From the NCBI GenBank assembly GCA_029959085.1, contig JARWIR010000023.1:11235860-11299859 (forward strand): a stretch of DNA of 64,000 bases, given 5' to 3'. Positions within the stretch are counted from its first letter, which is position 1. Each line of letters starts with the position of its first letter. Origin of the DNA: Nemophila menziesii (Eukaryota; Streptophyta; Magnoliopsida; Boraginales; Hydrophyllaceae). The translations under genes were made by a program, and so were the position numbers. Below are positions 32,860-45,921 of the stretch, in pieces. The notes below the pieces were generated by a model. It made no database searches. It worked only from the letters and a program-made list of their open reading frames with translations, and was not told the DNA's origin.

Positions 32860-33240
32860 TTAAGATTCTCAATTTTATCAATTTTGATACACGCCTACCA
32901 CACTTCTCTTTCGAAGTTCATGCGTTAAATTATTTTGGTGAAATATGATTGGTTTTGTCACCTTTATTATACTCTTCTTTTATTTGAACAATACAAGCAA
33001 CATTATTTTGGTACAATGTTGTTGAATTTTGTTTGCTTGGTAGATAACATTGTTTGTTAATAAGTTGCAACAAAGATCTTAAGAAAAATATTCTCAACTT
33101 GTTTCATTATCTAAATATTGAGAATAATCTCGTGACTAGATCATGTAACAAGATATATCAGTGTTATTAAAATGTTATTATTTAAGAATATTTGTTGTTA
33201 GACAATCATACCATATTCGGCCAAATTGTTGCAACACATA
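32860..33240 (-). pseudogene. Ty1/copia polyprotein remnant (end of RT and RNase H)
   Basis: Minus strand: LQQFGRIWYDCLTTNILK (about 33235-33180) matches the copia stretch LKQSGRMWYNRLSEYLLK; further on TLYQNNVACIVQIKEEYNKG then DKTNHISPK and, after a frame change, THELRKR (about 33035-32900) matches the RNase H segment (YEDNAACIAQMKxGYIKGDRTKHISPKFF.THEL). The catalytic D of EDN is Asn here. The roughly 300 codons that normally separate these two parts are missing, so an internal deletion has occurred. Confidence 0.8.
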
Positions 33241-33249
33241 CAAAGATAT

Positions 33250-35984
33250 TCGCACTTTCATTGAATAATTTTCCTAGTTTTAAAATTCTTTGTCTCTTTT
33301 TAGTCCTTCTAGAGCTCTCATATGAATATAATTATTAATTGATCCATAAAGGTAAGTAAATACCACATCCATTAAACATATTTATGTCTCCTTGAAGACA
33401 ATTACATGACTATGAGAGAAACATTTTTCTACCAGACATGACTTATATAATACAAATATATTGATTTCATTTTGGTTTGGCACAGTTGTAACCAATAAGT
33501 TTTATATTTGTGGGTGTATGGACTATATATCCAATAACTTCGCGTTTTGAAAGAGACTTTATTTCTACTTGCATTTCACTTTTTTATGTATGCATATCAC
33601 ATCTATGTTGACATTCTTATAGCAATTTGGTCCATGATCCTCATTTTCATTCATTAGATCATCATTTATTGTATTTTGCATATATTTCATCGATAATAAT
33701 TTCGTTTCGGTTCCATGTTTTTCCTTTAGCAACATAATTTATTGAGATATGATCATTTTATTGGTATATTCAGGTACCTAGAACTCTATTTGAGTTTCCT
33801 ATTCATTATGTCTTGATGTCATAATTTTTTTTGATTATCCAAGAGTCTTACATTGCCAACTATCTAATTTATATATTTCTTCTTTTTTGGATTTTTATCT
33901 TTGAAACCAACAATTCTACAACGTTATCGACATGCGATAGACTTATAACAAGGTTGCTCATTTGGAACATCAAGTTGAGCGAAAGTATTAACAGTTGGTG
34001 CATAATACTTGGTCACTTTATTTGTATGGGTAAATGCATTTCGAAATTACTTAGCAACCCTTTGAAAATGAATAATTTTCTATAACTTCTTTTTCTAATT
34101 TCTCATGCATATATCAAAATTAAATAGATACGATGTATACAATGAAAGTTTTAGATTTTCTTCTTTTGTTTTCTCCCCCTAATCCTAGAAATATTATTTC
34201 ATAAAAGCATTCATTGTCATTCCAGACTTCTAGATATTATTTCTCTCCCCCAATAAAAGGTCAATATATAGTGTAATTGAAGGATCTTTATTGGCATCTA
34301 TATATTCTTGATAAAAATAAAGAAAAAAGCATAAAATGTTTTCCAACACGACCCTACCTTAGTACCTTCCTTGATCGTATGAAGTATTCCTTATTTGAAG
34401 ACTACATTTATCCTAGTATTAACATGACTTCGTGTATTCTCATCATTCCAGACTTCACCACTATTTGGGCGTGAGAAAAAGAAAGATTATACGGGGTCCA
34501 TGATATGATTACACAAGATATATATCTTTGAGATACACATCTTCATTTGTAAGGAATTGCCCCACACGCAATAACATCATTACCGTATTTAAAAATATAG
34601 GATCAAATCTTTGTATGATTTTTAATTCAATAGAATTTTTCTAGATCTTCAACTCCCTAGTATTCTTGATGGTGAAGCTTTAAGACGTTTTTCCGCACAA
34701 AGGATAATAATCTATTTTGGTGGTGTAGTTGTCTTTTGTGGAATACGGCCAAATAACATTTTCATCTTCCTCCATCATATGGATGATACTATGTTTGAAA
34801 AGTATGTTTATTTGCCCACTCCTACCCAATCGGGCATGTGACCAACATGCCATATAAAGTGGTATTTTTTTTCTTATAGTTGTTGGTATTTTGATAAAGA
34901 GGCTGATTTAAAGTTGGTTTTTATGACATTTTTTTAATATTCTATTAACTTTTTCAGGTTAGAGATTCCTTATTTATTTCCTATTCGTTGATCTTAGGTA
35001 GTCGAGAGTTTATATTTACATTATATTGACCTTTTTAGGTCAGATTTCGAATGATCTACACATATTAAATGATCTTGGGAGCCGATAAATTTTTTTATAT
35101 TCTATCGACTATTTTAGGTTTGGAATATATTGACCTACCCCATACACTATTTTACATTCTTGAATATATTGTACTTTACATCTTACCAACTATTCCCCCA
35201 TTTCCTAAGAACACCATAAGGCAACTCTGATAATATAAGGTATTTTGACAAATAATTTAGGGTCTAACCTAGGAAAATGCTTCATATTAGTGTCTAACTT
35301 GAAACAATACTCCAAAATAATCTGAGTACGATAATTTCTTTCACCTTTTCAAATGTACACAAAGCCAAATATGACTAATCCGATGACCTTCCAGTACACA
35401 TACCATTGACCTCATTTGAACCTCATATATATTGCAAGTACTTTTTCATCAACTACGTACTTTCTCATCTTCGGTTGTCACTGACGTGACTAGCATAATT
35501 AGTTCAATAACTTATAGTTGGTTATTTTCAACATGCAACTGACCTAATGCCCAGTTCTCCTCCAACTGCGGATTTCTAACATTATATGTAGATCATATTT
35601 TCATTATGAAAGCATTTTCTCCAAATTGTTTCCTATATGTCCTGAAACACACTTCTCCAATCACGTTAAAACAATTCGAGATCTCAATGGTATTAAATTT
35701 GGCCACTTGAGCAAGATAATAGAGTACAAAAACTCACTCTATCTATATACTTAGCCCAATGACCTATCTGAGGCCTCAACTACAATGATAAAAAAATGCA
35801 TGTATTGGAAAAAAGAAGGTGAGACTGAGATAAGTAATTAGACAGTGAATATTGCAAAAATATCATACCTTAATATCGATCAAAATCAAAGAACATTATC
35901 TTTATTTTCGAAAGGCTTTGCATGCTTTGCCGAGCCTGCCCTAAAATAAGACACTACGTTTGAATCGAAGTGAGCAGCATCAAG
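33250..35984 (-). mobile_element. Probable decayed copia internal region
   Basis: The stretch lies between an LTR-like piece (35985-36325) and the RNase H remnant (32860-33240), both in minus orientation, in the order 5' LTR, interior, pol end. I could not read gag, protease or integrase motifs in it, so insertions of other sequence are likely. A 65-codon plus frame (34277-34474) and others are taken as chance frames. Confidence 0.3.
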
Positions 35985-36325
35985 ATGGCACTCCAACACT
36001 CAGTATCATCATTTTTTCTATAGTTATTACTTATCCCGAGGCATATCAAATATTAGCCGACTGTATAATATGAAGAACTACTTTAGAGAAAGAGATAGAG
36101 TTTATGAGATATTCCTTGAGTACTAATTTATGCTATAGTGTAGGTTTTATATAGATGTCGAAGAAGTACGTTTTGCACTATTATTCTACACAATAAATGG
36201 CAAGGATAAACATATCATAGTCGGTGGGAAAGTTTGAGATATCGAGTGAAGTATTTATGCAACCCTAAATTTTTACCCTTATTTAACTTGCGAAATATAT
36301 GGTGGGCAGATTTTGACACTCCTCT
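35985..36325 (-). mobile_element. Probable copia LTR
   Basis: On the minus strand GAGGAAGAGGAG is followed by TGTCAAAATCTGCCCACCAT, then TATATAAAACC as a TATA-like box, ATACAGTCGG, and an end near 35985. The order of parts parallels the LTR-like piece at 4560-4915. A purine tract just ahead of the TG is what a polypurine tract would give, which would make this a 3' or solo LTR and not the 5' LTR of the RNase H remnant below it. Both readings are open. Confidence 0.4.
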
Positions 36326-36329
36326 TCCT

Positions 36330-37426
36330 CAGACAGATTTATCATAGTCTCGTCATACATTTTATATTGTTCGGTTTGGACCTTCCACACTTCTTTGGAT
36401 TCGATTAGGTATTGGTGTCATATTTTGGTTTATCAAGTATATTGAGCTTTTATTGTCTGTAAATACCCATGAGATGGTACTTAAGAGGTATGACATACAT
36501 TCATACATATTTTGTGTTATAGTCAAACCTAGTCTATATATATTTTCCTTGGAATTTGATCATAATCCTGACTTGATTGCGTTCTATCAAGATGCATACC
36601 TCATTGTGGTCCTAATTTTTGTTTAATTTCAGAAGATTAGGATCTACAAAGGATATTACCTGATTTCTATTATTCATGTATTTCTGTTAGCTTATGGTTC
36701 ACGCTCTATAAATTCGTTAGGTATATATGGGTTTGCTCATAAGCGTAAAGGCAAATTAGTTGTTCATTTATAACGATTATAAGTCTGAATATAATAATCA
36801 TATATACCACCTTAACAATAGGTGTTTTGTGGATGTTATGTTTCTAAGCAATCATATTCTATTGAATAATTAATGATAGTACATTCCTCATTGTTTCACC
36901 ATTTAATAGGTAAAAAAAGAAATTATAATCAAAGTGACTTATGAATAAATACTAAGATATCTAAAACTAATTAATTGTTGTTGTAATTATCTATTAATCT
37001 TCCTATTTTACTTGGACTTTTCTTTTTCTAGTGTGATATTCAAAATTACTCAACCTTGTATTTTTTACCGTTCCACCATGGGCCAAATTATCTTTGAGCT
37101 CGGGCTTACTTTTCTGGTCAACTTTGTGACTTTTAGTTATAGCTCAATGTTCAATCTTCCGATTCTTCCTTATCAACTATTGAAAATAGTACTTTCTCAC
37201 TCTAGATGAAATATCTCCTTGGTAGGCTTATATTATATGAAAGGGCTGGAATTTATCATTTACCTATAAACTCTACAATACTATAAAATAATAAGGTAAA
37301 ATAGCCTTAACATATCCTACATAGGAGGTAAATATATTGTATTATCAGGTCAAAATAGAGGGATAAGGAAATTGTTCTGCTAAATAAATTTATTAACCAA
37401 CAACACAAAATATAGACTAGTGTAGA
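36330..37426. other. Interval without recognised gene
   Basis: AT-rich; only a 65-codon chance frame at 37012-37209. Confidence 0.4.
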
Positions 37427-38205
37427 CTATATAAACTTATTAACTGTAATAAATTGATAAAACATTACTAGGACAACTGTTGGTATTGTTGGGCTAAGTA
37501 CACATGGAAATTCAATAACATGAAAAAAAATTAGAGTAATTAAAACAACTAAAAACAAATAAAACATTCTCAATATACACTTATTTAGGAAACGTGACCT
37601 TACAAGAACACTACAAGAGATTTGTAACGCTAAAGAGACAGGATTTCCTTGGTAAATACTAGTGGATATAATCTTGAGAAAAAAAGGTTCCATACATTAA
37701 TGTAGAAGTATAAAGTGTCATTACCCCGTAATTGAACTACCCAGCTAGCAAAAAGGGAATTTACGCATTTAAGAAGTGTATTAACTAAAAAAATGGAGGA
37801 GTTATTGGACCTTATCACCTAATCTTTGTAAATAATCTTCTCTAGTTTTTGCTTCCTCTACTAATTGAACAATGTCTCCTACAGTTGTTTCGCCACCTGG
37901 TCTTCACACTTCAACTGTAAGTTTTTAATTTATGTTTATAATTCCTGCTGAAACTTTGGCCTATAGTATGAAAAATTTAATTAATTATGGAATACTTCAG
38001 TAATTTGTAAATAGTACAAATTTACCCCATATAATCTAGTGACAGGTAGAGGATCTCCTGTAAAACTTGACTCAACCAGTGTAATTCGACCAGATCTCAT
38101 TATCCTATCTGCTGGTAAACCTAAGAAATGCAAAGTAGATATGTCAAAAAAAGATAAGAAATAGCATTAATATATTTATGTACTCACCCAAGTAAAACAA
38201 TGGTT
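37427..38205 (-). pseudogene. Diverged third PAA1-like pseudogene piece
   Basis: The sequence parallels 845-1600 of block A at clearly lower identity. Minus-strand blocks: PADRIMRSGRITLVESSFTG with DPLPVT (about 38115-38038), which keeps a more complete actuator loop (SSFTGD, family SSFTGE) than the block A copies; the QLVEEA-like exon (about 37830-37900); and an open frame 37427-37693 with IYQGNPVSLALQISCSVLV and VIEFPCVLSPTIPT, where the metal-binding CPC has become FPC. It is an independent and older relative of the block A pseudogene. Confidence 0.75.
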
Positions 38206-38805
38206 TTGACTCAACCACTATACTCATCCAGTCAGATTTTTTGGGTTAGAAATATTTCTCAATTTATGGCTTGCGATATTCATATTATTTTTTATTAAAT
38301 AGTGTATTATTACTAAATAGTAATTACGATTTATTTAAGTACGAAAAGGTAATCTCAATACTGTTTCCATATATTATGAATAATAATCAAATCCATTAAT
38401 TGTAATCTCTACATGTAAGTAATTTATTTATTATTAAGCTATTGATAACACTTCCATAGGTAGTATAATAAATATACACAATAAAATTTATAATATAAAT
38501 ATTGTTAGTTGTAAAACGCTCATATAATTATTGTTGCAAGTCAAAAGTAATGATGTAGACCTTGTAGTTACTTGAGGACAATATAAATGTTCAGTTAAAC
38601 TTATAGGTTAAAGTATGAGATTTATCTCTTACTTTTTCTCATATTGCTGTGATTTTTTAAAGGAAAAAAGAAATTTGATTAAGTATAATGAACATTCTGG
38701 TATTTGGTTAACTCTTTTGGAAGAAACACATAATTCTTGACCATACATTAAATTATTATTAATTGTTTAGAAATTATTACTAATAAGATATTTTTGTTTA
38801 TTTAT
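38206..38805. other. AT-rich interval, no gene seen
   Basis: No frame or repeat recognised between the PAA1-like piece and the hAT-like remnant. Confidence 0.45.
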
Positions 38806-38809
38806 CAGT

Positions 38810-39510
38810 GATGAAAAGATTTTTTAAAAAGATACAACCTAAAATTCAAGAGATCACCATCACGGTTGCCGAGTCTAGTGAGTTTCCTTCTATTAAGGTA
38901 CACATATTTAAACAAATTTAGAAGATAATTGTCATTCAGATCTGATTTGAACAAAAAGATATTAGATTACTTTTAATCAAACTCGGTTTATGCAATTGGA
39001 GTTTAATCCTAATTATTGAGAAAATATTTGAAGAATATATTTATTAAATTGTCTGAATCAACCATTTGTAGGAAAATTTAAACTAAAAGAATATGGTAAA
39101 TAATTGTGCCGCATTTACCCAATTTGGTACGAGAAACATGGTACCTTATATGTATATAGTCTCGCGACAAATAAGACTTATTTCTTGCGTTGTTATCTTT
39201 GTCGATCAGATACTAATGATCATTAAGGGGATGATATCTTTGTCAAGGGTGAAATTTATAATTAGAAACATACACTTGAGCGATTTATGTGCCATGAAAG
39301 GAAAGAATGTAGTGTCCATAATGAAGTGGTATTAAATTGTACTTATACAATGAGACAAGATGATCACATTGATGTTGCCTTTATTGGACAATCTAATGAA
39401 GTCTGATGGTGTTGATTATCCTTTAGGACTAAGGTTATCTCTTCGTGGGAAGGATGAATTAGATGGGTTGAACAACCAAGTTAATTATCTCCAACATGTA
39501 CACTTTTGAG
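38810..39510 (+). pseudogene. hAT-superfamily transposase remnant (zinc finger MYM-type 1-like)
   Basis: Plus strand: MKRFFKKIQPKIQE (38811) resembles the usual MERFFKRK start of these plant proteins. After a gap (an intron in many relatives) comes EKHGTLYVYSLATNKTYFLR followed by CYLCRSDTND, GDDIFVKGEIYN and CSVHNEV, fitting the TTF-type zinc finger (WLEYS..KDAAFCFCCYLFK...GGDAF...GF.NW). DYPLGLRLSLRGKDELDGLN and NNQVNYLQHV fit LxFRGHDExxxSxNxGNFLEL. Stops and frame changes are present. The reading passes into the 651-bp tandem duplication at 39484, where ALGNFQLFSPMV-stop-KDITK still follows the family (NCKLTSPxIQKDI). Confidence 0.65.
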
Positions 39511-39749
39511 CGGAACATCGCGAAAAAGTAAAGATAGTAACTTTCTAAAGGCTCTTGGAAATTTTCAACTTTTTTCACCCATGGTATAAAAGGATATTAC
39601 AAAATATTTTTTTTGAAATTAGTAACATAATTAAGCTTGATATTGTTACAGAGATCCAAACTAATAATCTAACCATGGTATGAAGAAAAAATGAGTTTTT
39701 TTTAAAGTGGATTAGAATATTGTCTGACCAAATAAAGAATAAAAAAGGG

Positions 39750-39936
39750 GGTAAGAATTCCATTCTATATTGGATGGTCCAATATTAATATCATAACATT
39801 AATTATGTTGATAAAACACAAATTATTATATGAAGTATGTAATTAATATAATTAGTTGTTGCATGACATAAACATGGGGTATGTGTCATAATATAATTGG
39901 TATTTGACCATCCAATAGTGGATGAAAGTATTTTCC
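39750..39936. mobile_element. MITE family M, copy 1
   Basis: Ends are inverted: GGTAAGAATTCCATTCTATA with TTGGATGGTCC on the left; on the right GACCATCCAATAGTGGATGA then AAGTATTTTCC. Non-coding, about 187 bp. A relative at 59591-59770 has the same terminal motifs. The family is not assigned; no clear target duplication. Confidence 0.7.
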
Positions 39937-40389
39937 TTTAAAAAGGTGAAACATAATTTCATGTTGAGTTTAAAGACTTTTAAAATTTATGCTACTCCCA
40001 GGCAAAAATTAATGTTAGAAATACCAATTAAAAATAATACATAGTACTTTACTAGAAATATATTAGTCTAAAGATGCATCAAATCAAATGGTAGTTTAAT
40101 ATACCAGAGAACATTCAATATGCTATTATCTCCAACATGTACACTTTTGAGCGGAACATCGCGAAAAAGTAAAGATAGTAACTTTCTAAAGGCTCTTGGA
40201 AATTTTCAACTTGTTTCACCCATGGTATAAAGGGATATTACAAAATGTTTTTTTTAAATTAGTAACATAATTAAGCTTGATATTGTTACAGATATCCAAA
40301 CTAATAATCTGATCCATGGTCCGAAGAAAAGATGAGTTTTTTTAAAGTGGATTAGAATATTGTCTGACTAAATAAAGAATTAAAAAGGA

Positions 40390-40575
40390 GGTAAGAATTC
40401 CATTATATATTGGATGGCTCAATATTCATATCATAACATTAATTATGTTGATAAAAAATAAATTATTATATTAAGTATGTAATCAATATAATTAGTTATT
40501 GCATGACATAAACATGGGGTATGTGTCATAATACAATTGGTATTTGACCATCCAAAGTGGATGAAAGTATTTTTC
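40390..40575. mobile_element. MITE family M, copy 2
   Basis: Same position in the second tandem unit as the copy at 39750-39936, so it was duplicated with the unit and did not insert anew. Confidence 0.7.
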
Positions 40576-40764
40576 TCTAAAAAGGTGAAACATAATTTCA
40601 TGTTGAATTTAAAGACTTTTAAAATTTATGCTACTCCCAGGCAAAAATTAATGTTAGAAATACACATTAAAAATAAGACATAGTACTTTACTAGAACTAT
40701 ATTAGTTTGAAGATGCATCAAATCAAATTCTATTTTAATATACCAGAGAATATTCCGTACTCAT

Positions 40765-43040
40765 AAAGTTTTATGTTTTTCTTCTTGGAAGGAAAATTAA
40801 TCCTCAAAAGTAATGAATTAGTCATAACACCAATAGAGCAAAAACCTATAAGCACTCCCGCAATAGATGGAGTTAGCATTGTTCTTGTTACCGACAATAA
40901 AATCCTAGCTAATATTGGAGGAATCCCAACATGCAATAAAATAAATAATACATTTTTTATGTTTGCACAAAACAACGTTGTACAAAAATAAAACTTATTG
41001 TATTGTACGCGAATGCCCACAAAAGATTTTGCTTCAGGGTATTTATAGCCAACTTTCTTAGCTCCGAAGCATCAAGTAACTATTTAATACAAAATAGAAT
41101 TGAGAATATTGGTTTAATAAGAATCAAATAAATAATATAATTACTCACCTAAGACAACTTATTATGCATTAATACAATGGATGAAGTTTCACTATTAGCT
41201 CCAACGCCTCTTACATTGGCTATTCCTACATGGGATGAAGCAGGGACATCAACATCATTTATGATATCACCGACCGTAGCTAAAATATGACGATCCTCTT
41301 GAAGTTTGAGAATGAACTCCTTTTTCTCATTTGGGTTCACTTTATATATCACCTATATCTAAAATTCAATATCTATACATTTTTAAAAAATAAAAAAATT
41401 CAAAACATTTACCTTATTCTTGGAATAAGAACAATAGAAGCAACAAATTCAGTATCGTTTATTTTATCACCTGATAATAAAGAAGTATTTAACTCTTTCA
41501 TAGTTAAGGATATAATAAAATGTCTTACATCTCATTTTATTTTATCCTCGTACACTACACCAGTTAAAATAGTATTCACTCCAGTATAAACAACTTGATT
41601 GGTTTCTAAAATATTCATCTTCTTTAAGTGGATTATAATTTACCCATTCTTGCACAGTTAGAAATTTAAATTAGAAATGTTTTCATGCATGGGTTATAAC
41701 TATTGACTTGTGTACCTTTTGACCCAACCTAAAGTACCAACTACAAACATAACATTTTTTTATTTTCAATTATAGCCACAACCCCAACTCTTCAGATTTA
41801 TTAGTTGCTCAGTAATAAGATATGGGTACTTAAAATTACCTTTGCTACTTTTACAATTGCTTTTTCAATCGGATAAATAGTATTAGCCTAAACACTAGCA
41901 ACAAATTTAAAAAGATCAACTTCTGAGCAATTAGTAGTCGACAAATAATCTGACCTATGCAACATAACACACTTACATTTCAGTATTATCTACCCTCAAA
42001 CCAATAATTTTATAATTATAGATTACGTAAAAGTAATACTATTTTCACATAATATTGAGTCATAGCTTTGGTACTACAGGTTTACCAGTAATAAGTGTTC
42101 CTCTCTTGTGAAATACAATAGCATTTATATTCGAGAATTTATCTAGGATACTCCGTCATCGCCAAGTGAAGTTCCCACCTATAATAATTTAATATTAATA
42201 AAAAAATTAACATTAATAAATTCAAAAAACATTTCCAAGGACAGTTGTTGGTATTTTTATGCCAAGTATACATGGACATGCAATAACCTGCAACATAACC
42301 AGAGTAATTAATTTAACTAAACACAAACAAAACCTTCTTAATATACACTTATTAAGGACATGCAGCCTTACCAGAACACTACAATAGAGTTATGACGCTA
42401 AAGAGACGGGACTTCCTTGGTAAATAGTAGGGGGTATAATTTTGAACCAAAATGGTTCCAGAACACATATGTGGCAGCGAAAAGTGTCATTACCCTGTAA
42501 GTGAATTGCACATCTGCCTTAAAAACCATAATTTACTCGTTTAAGATGCGAATTAACAAAAAAATAGAAAAATAATTATTGGACATTATATACTAATCTT
42601 TGTACATGAGCTTCTCTAGCTTGTGCTTCTTCTACTAATTGAACAATGTCTCTTATAGCTTTTTCGCCACCTGGTCTTCTAACTTCAACGATAGGTATTC
42701 CGTTTAAGTTTATACTTTTTACCAAAACTTCAACCTATAGTATGAAAAATTTAATTAATTACAAAATACTCCATATAAATAGTATATAGTACAATTTTAC
42801 CTCAGGTAGTTTAGTGACAGGTAGAGCCTCTCATGTAAGACTTAACTCATCCAGTACTTCTACATGATTTCACTATCATGTTTGCTTGAATAAGATACTA
42901 AGAAATGCAAAGAATACGGGTAAAATAAAAAAAGCAATATTATATTTATGTACTCACCTAGATAAAACAATGATCTTTTGACCCATCGAAAGACTACTAC
43001 AAGGATCTTCCACAGTAGTGTTCAAATCTTCTAAATCACA
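40765..43040 (-). pseudogene. PAA1/HMA6-like copper ATPase pseudogene, copy 2, with C-terminus
   Basis: Copy 2 shows the part missing from copy 1. Minus strand from the left end: TRTMLTPSIAGVLIGFCSIG with VMTNSLLLRINF (about 40965-40780) matches the last membrane helix of PAA1 (TMLTPSMAGALMGVSSLGVMTNSLLLR). Upstream, KVNPNEKKEFILKLQEDRHI, ATVGDIINDVDVPASSHVGI and SSIVLMHNKLS (41352-41149) match the hinge (family VGDGINDAxALASSNVG), with GDG changed to GDI. Further upstream the exons are as in copy 1, including HKRGTL for DKTGTL. Introns are retained. The product would lack phosphorylation and cannot transport. Confidence 0.85.
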
Positions 43041-43187
43041 ATTAACTAAAAGATGTCACATTGCCAAGTTTAATGTGAGTGTTTAATATTGATCGTTGTA
43101 AATCTTCATGTGATGGTACCAACTTCTTGGCATGTGAACGAAAGGGTCCCACTTAAGACTGGTCACATTGCCAGGTTTAATGTGAGT

Positions 43188-43280
43188 GTTTTAGAAACCG
43201 GGAGGCTCTCCATCAACGTTCTTGGAGCTTTTGGTGATCTCGCTAAGAAAAAAACTTTTTGGGCTCTTTCCCATCTTTGA
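43188..43280 (+). pseudogene. G6PDH N-terminal fragment, copy 2
   Basis: Identical at the protein level to 1812-1904 ([18 protein letters not shown]). The surrounding 30-bp repeats are also kept. Confidence 0.75.
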
Positions 43281-43408
43281 CACACACACTCAACCACATC
43301 AACAACAACACGCTCTTTAAATTAAACAACTTAAGCACAAGAATTTTTAGTTAAACATATTTATATATAAAAAAAACATATTATTGTTTCTTCAACGTTA
43401 TAAACTTA

Positions 43409-43850
43409 CCAAGTATCATATTTCCCGTTCTTAAGGTTTCACTAATTGCAATAATATCATCAACTACTAAGGCCTGGTCTATAGGTTGTACAACCAAACA
43501 TGCATATCTATTTTCTCTTAACATAACTCTAGTACTTTTCTACAATTACCTCTCTTGATACATAATTAGGATTTTTAGTACTTGGATTGAGTAAGAGAAA
43601 GTTAGAATCTATTAAACAGGTAATCAATGAATCCACACAAAAACTCACACAAAATGTAAAAATGTATTGTAAGAAGTGATGAATCATTCTAATAAATGAA
43701 ATAAGAAAAATAAATCAACCTCGCAATTTCGTGGGTGTCCTCATAGGAATATGTTTGTCCCCAATAGCTAACGCGATTAGAGGACTAAATATAAAACCTC
43801 TTGCCTTAATACATGCATTGTTTCATCGAGATGAATCAGTTACATTATTT
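43409..43850 (-). pseudogene. APT pseudogene, two exons, copy 2
   Basis: Same ARGFIFSPLIALAIGDKHIP and QALVVDDIIAISETL blocks as 2035-2475, with the same breaks, so the decay predates the large duplication. Confidence 0.8.
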
Positions 43851-43854
43851 ATTT

Positions 43855-45306
43855 AAAAATTGGATATATATAATCAAAGGAACATATTAATAACCATCAT
43901 TAAAAGTAGGGGTAAGAGAAGTTTAATACAACAATGAGTTTCTCAGCTTATTTAAAGATGATAACTCCAAATAATTGTAACTAAATGTCAAAATTGCTGA
44001 AAAATGTTTCAATTAATAAAAAAATTAAAATAAGCAGCCAAATAGATAAAAGTTATAATATACTATTAATTTAAAATGTACAAATAAATGAATAGAATAA
44101 AATATCTTTGGCAACAAGATTGATTTTTTTAGTAACCTTAAAAGACACTTGATCAAGTAACAATGCTGTTATATCATAAAAAATAGTTCATGTACATCTA
44201 TTTCCACTTTTGTTAATAAGCTCAAAACACAATCCTTGTGGTGAAGAAATTCTTCTAAATCCATGGAAGATTCTAGTATAAGTTCAAAAATAATAAATAC
44301 TAATATAATTATTTTTATTTTCTTATTATATGTCTGAATTATTTCTAAGAATCTTAAGTACGGGAATATTCTAGTATTATATATATGTATATATATATAT
44401 ATATTCAATAATGGTTAGTTATAATTCATAAGTTTATTCAATATATTAATTATTCATTAAAATAATGATTTGTGTTATTTAATGATTAAATAATAAAAAA
44501 ATCAAAATAGAATAAACAGAAATAGGAAATAATTTCTTATCAGAATACTAAATTAGTTAACAAAATAATATATTTAGGAAACAAATATTATATGACAATT
44601 AGCTAAAAATTATTAATTAATTATTGACAACTAATACAGTAACTTTAAAAAACCCGTATTCAAGTTATTAACTCCAACTAATCCTTAATTTTAAATATGT
44701 TTAAATTATTGAGGTTTGAAATAACTATTAAATTGTAATAAATAAAATAATTCTTTACATCTTAATTTAATTATCCTTTATACTCTTATATAAATAATTT
44801 AAGAAATATCATTTATTATTAATATAATTAAGCACCATTAACAAATTAATAAGATAATGTTGAAGTTAAGGGAAAAAATATGTTTATTATTTTACTAGAG
44901 ATAATGATCTAAATAACATGAAAAAAGTCTTGACAATCTAAATTGATAAATATATCAAAAATAGACAATTAAAATAAGATGAATCGAGTACATTGTATTT
45001 TTATTTTTTTAGAATTTTTTTATGATTTAGATAAAAAAATGAAATAGTAAAAAATGTTATAAATAAATTCAGAATTAAAATTTAAAATTAAAAACTATAA
45101 AATAAAATATTGTTGAAATAATAAATTCATTTTTAATCCATTTCAAAAGTATTGAAAAAATATAGTTTTCCTCTTTAATAAGGATAAACAAAGAAATTAA
45201 ATACTCAACTTCTTAAAAATTCAACAAAAAAAGTAATACTCAAACTTCTCAAAAATTCAACAACAATAAGATTTTTTATTTGAAAATGCAATATATGAAA
45301 ATACTC
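43855..45306. other. AT-rich stretch, copy 2 of 2480-3945
   Basis: Non-coding; the TA microsatellite near 44379-44404 is shorter than in copy 1. Confidence 0.6.
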
Positions 45307-45692
45307 CTATAATTCTAGTAGGTCAAAATTTGAATGATAATCTGACCAATCGTTGTTTTCAGGAAAGCTGTAGGAATGTTGTTGGTGTTGTCCTCGTCGT
45401 TATTATTGTTCCTACGAGAATTGTCGCTGGAGGTGAAACTTGAAGCATGCATAGGTTTAAATTCGGTGAGATCGGTTTTTTTGTTTTTTGAATAAAACAT
45501 ATCTCTGATATTATATATATTGCTGTTACTGCTATGAACCCGACTCCAAAAGTCTATCGGCCTTGGTGTTTGATAAAGGCTTTGATTAGGTTGATATTTT
45601 ATCTGTTTTTCATTATTCTTCATGTCTTGGAATATTTTTCCATATGGACTAAAATCTCTTGGAAAAATCTGACTCGCCCAGTTAAACAATTT
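45307..45692 (-). pseudogene. Asn-rich protein C-terminal fragment, copy 2
   Basis: Counterpart of 3945-4330 with a handful of residue changes (for example Arg to Lys in YSKNKK). The NDWSDYHSNFDLLEL tail is kept in the shifted frame. Confidence 0.5.
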
Positions 45693-45921
45693 ACATCATC
45701 CTCAACAGCTAATAAAGCATACAAAGTCCCGCTATCACAATGCTCGACTCAATAACTCAGTCTGAGAGCACAAACACAACTCCAAATAAGTTAAAGTGTC
45801 AACAATTGAGTTGTTTGAATCGGTGGAGGAATGTATACGGTGAATTATAGTAATAACGACGTAACTTGCTCTCAATCACTTCCAAAGATCCTTATCTAGC
45901 TCACCTAGTGTCTTGTTGTTT

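Larger units (their letters stand above)
39484..40757 (+). repeat. 651-bp tandem duplication, two units
   Basis: Units 39484-40134 and 40135-40757 both begin TTATCTCCAACATGTACAC and both contain a slice of the hAT-like reading frame, a MITE and TACCAGAGAA near the end. Differences of a few percent put the duplication well back in time. The second unit runs right up to the C-terminal end of PAA1 copy 2. Confidence 0.9.

Noticed and set aside
40773..40991. 72-codon plus-strand frame
   Set aside because: It is the antisense of the PAA1 C-terminal exon, whose minus-strand reading matches the family.
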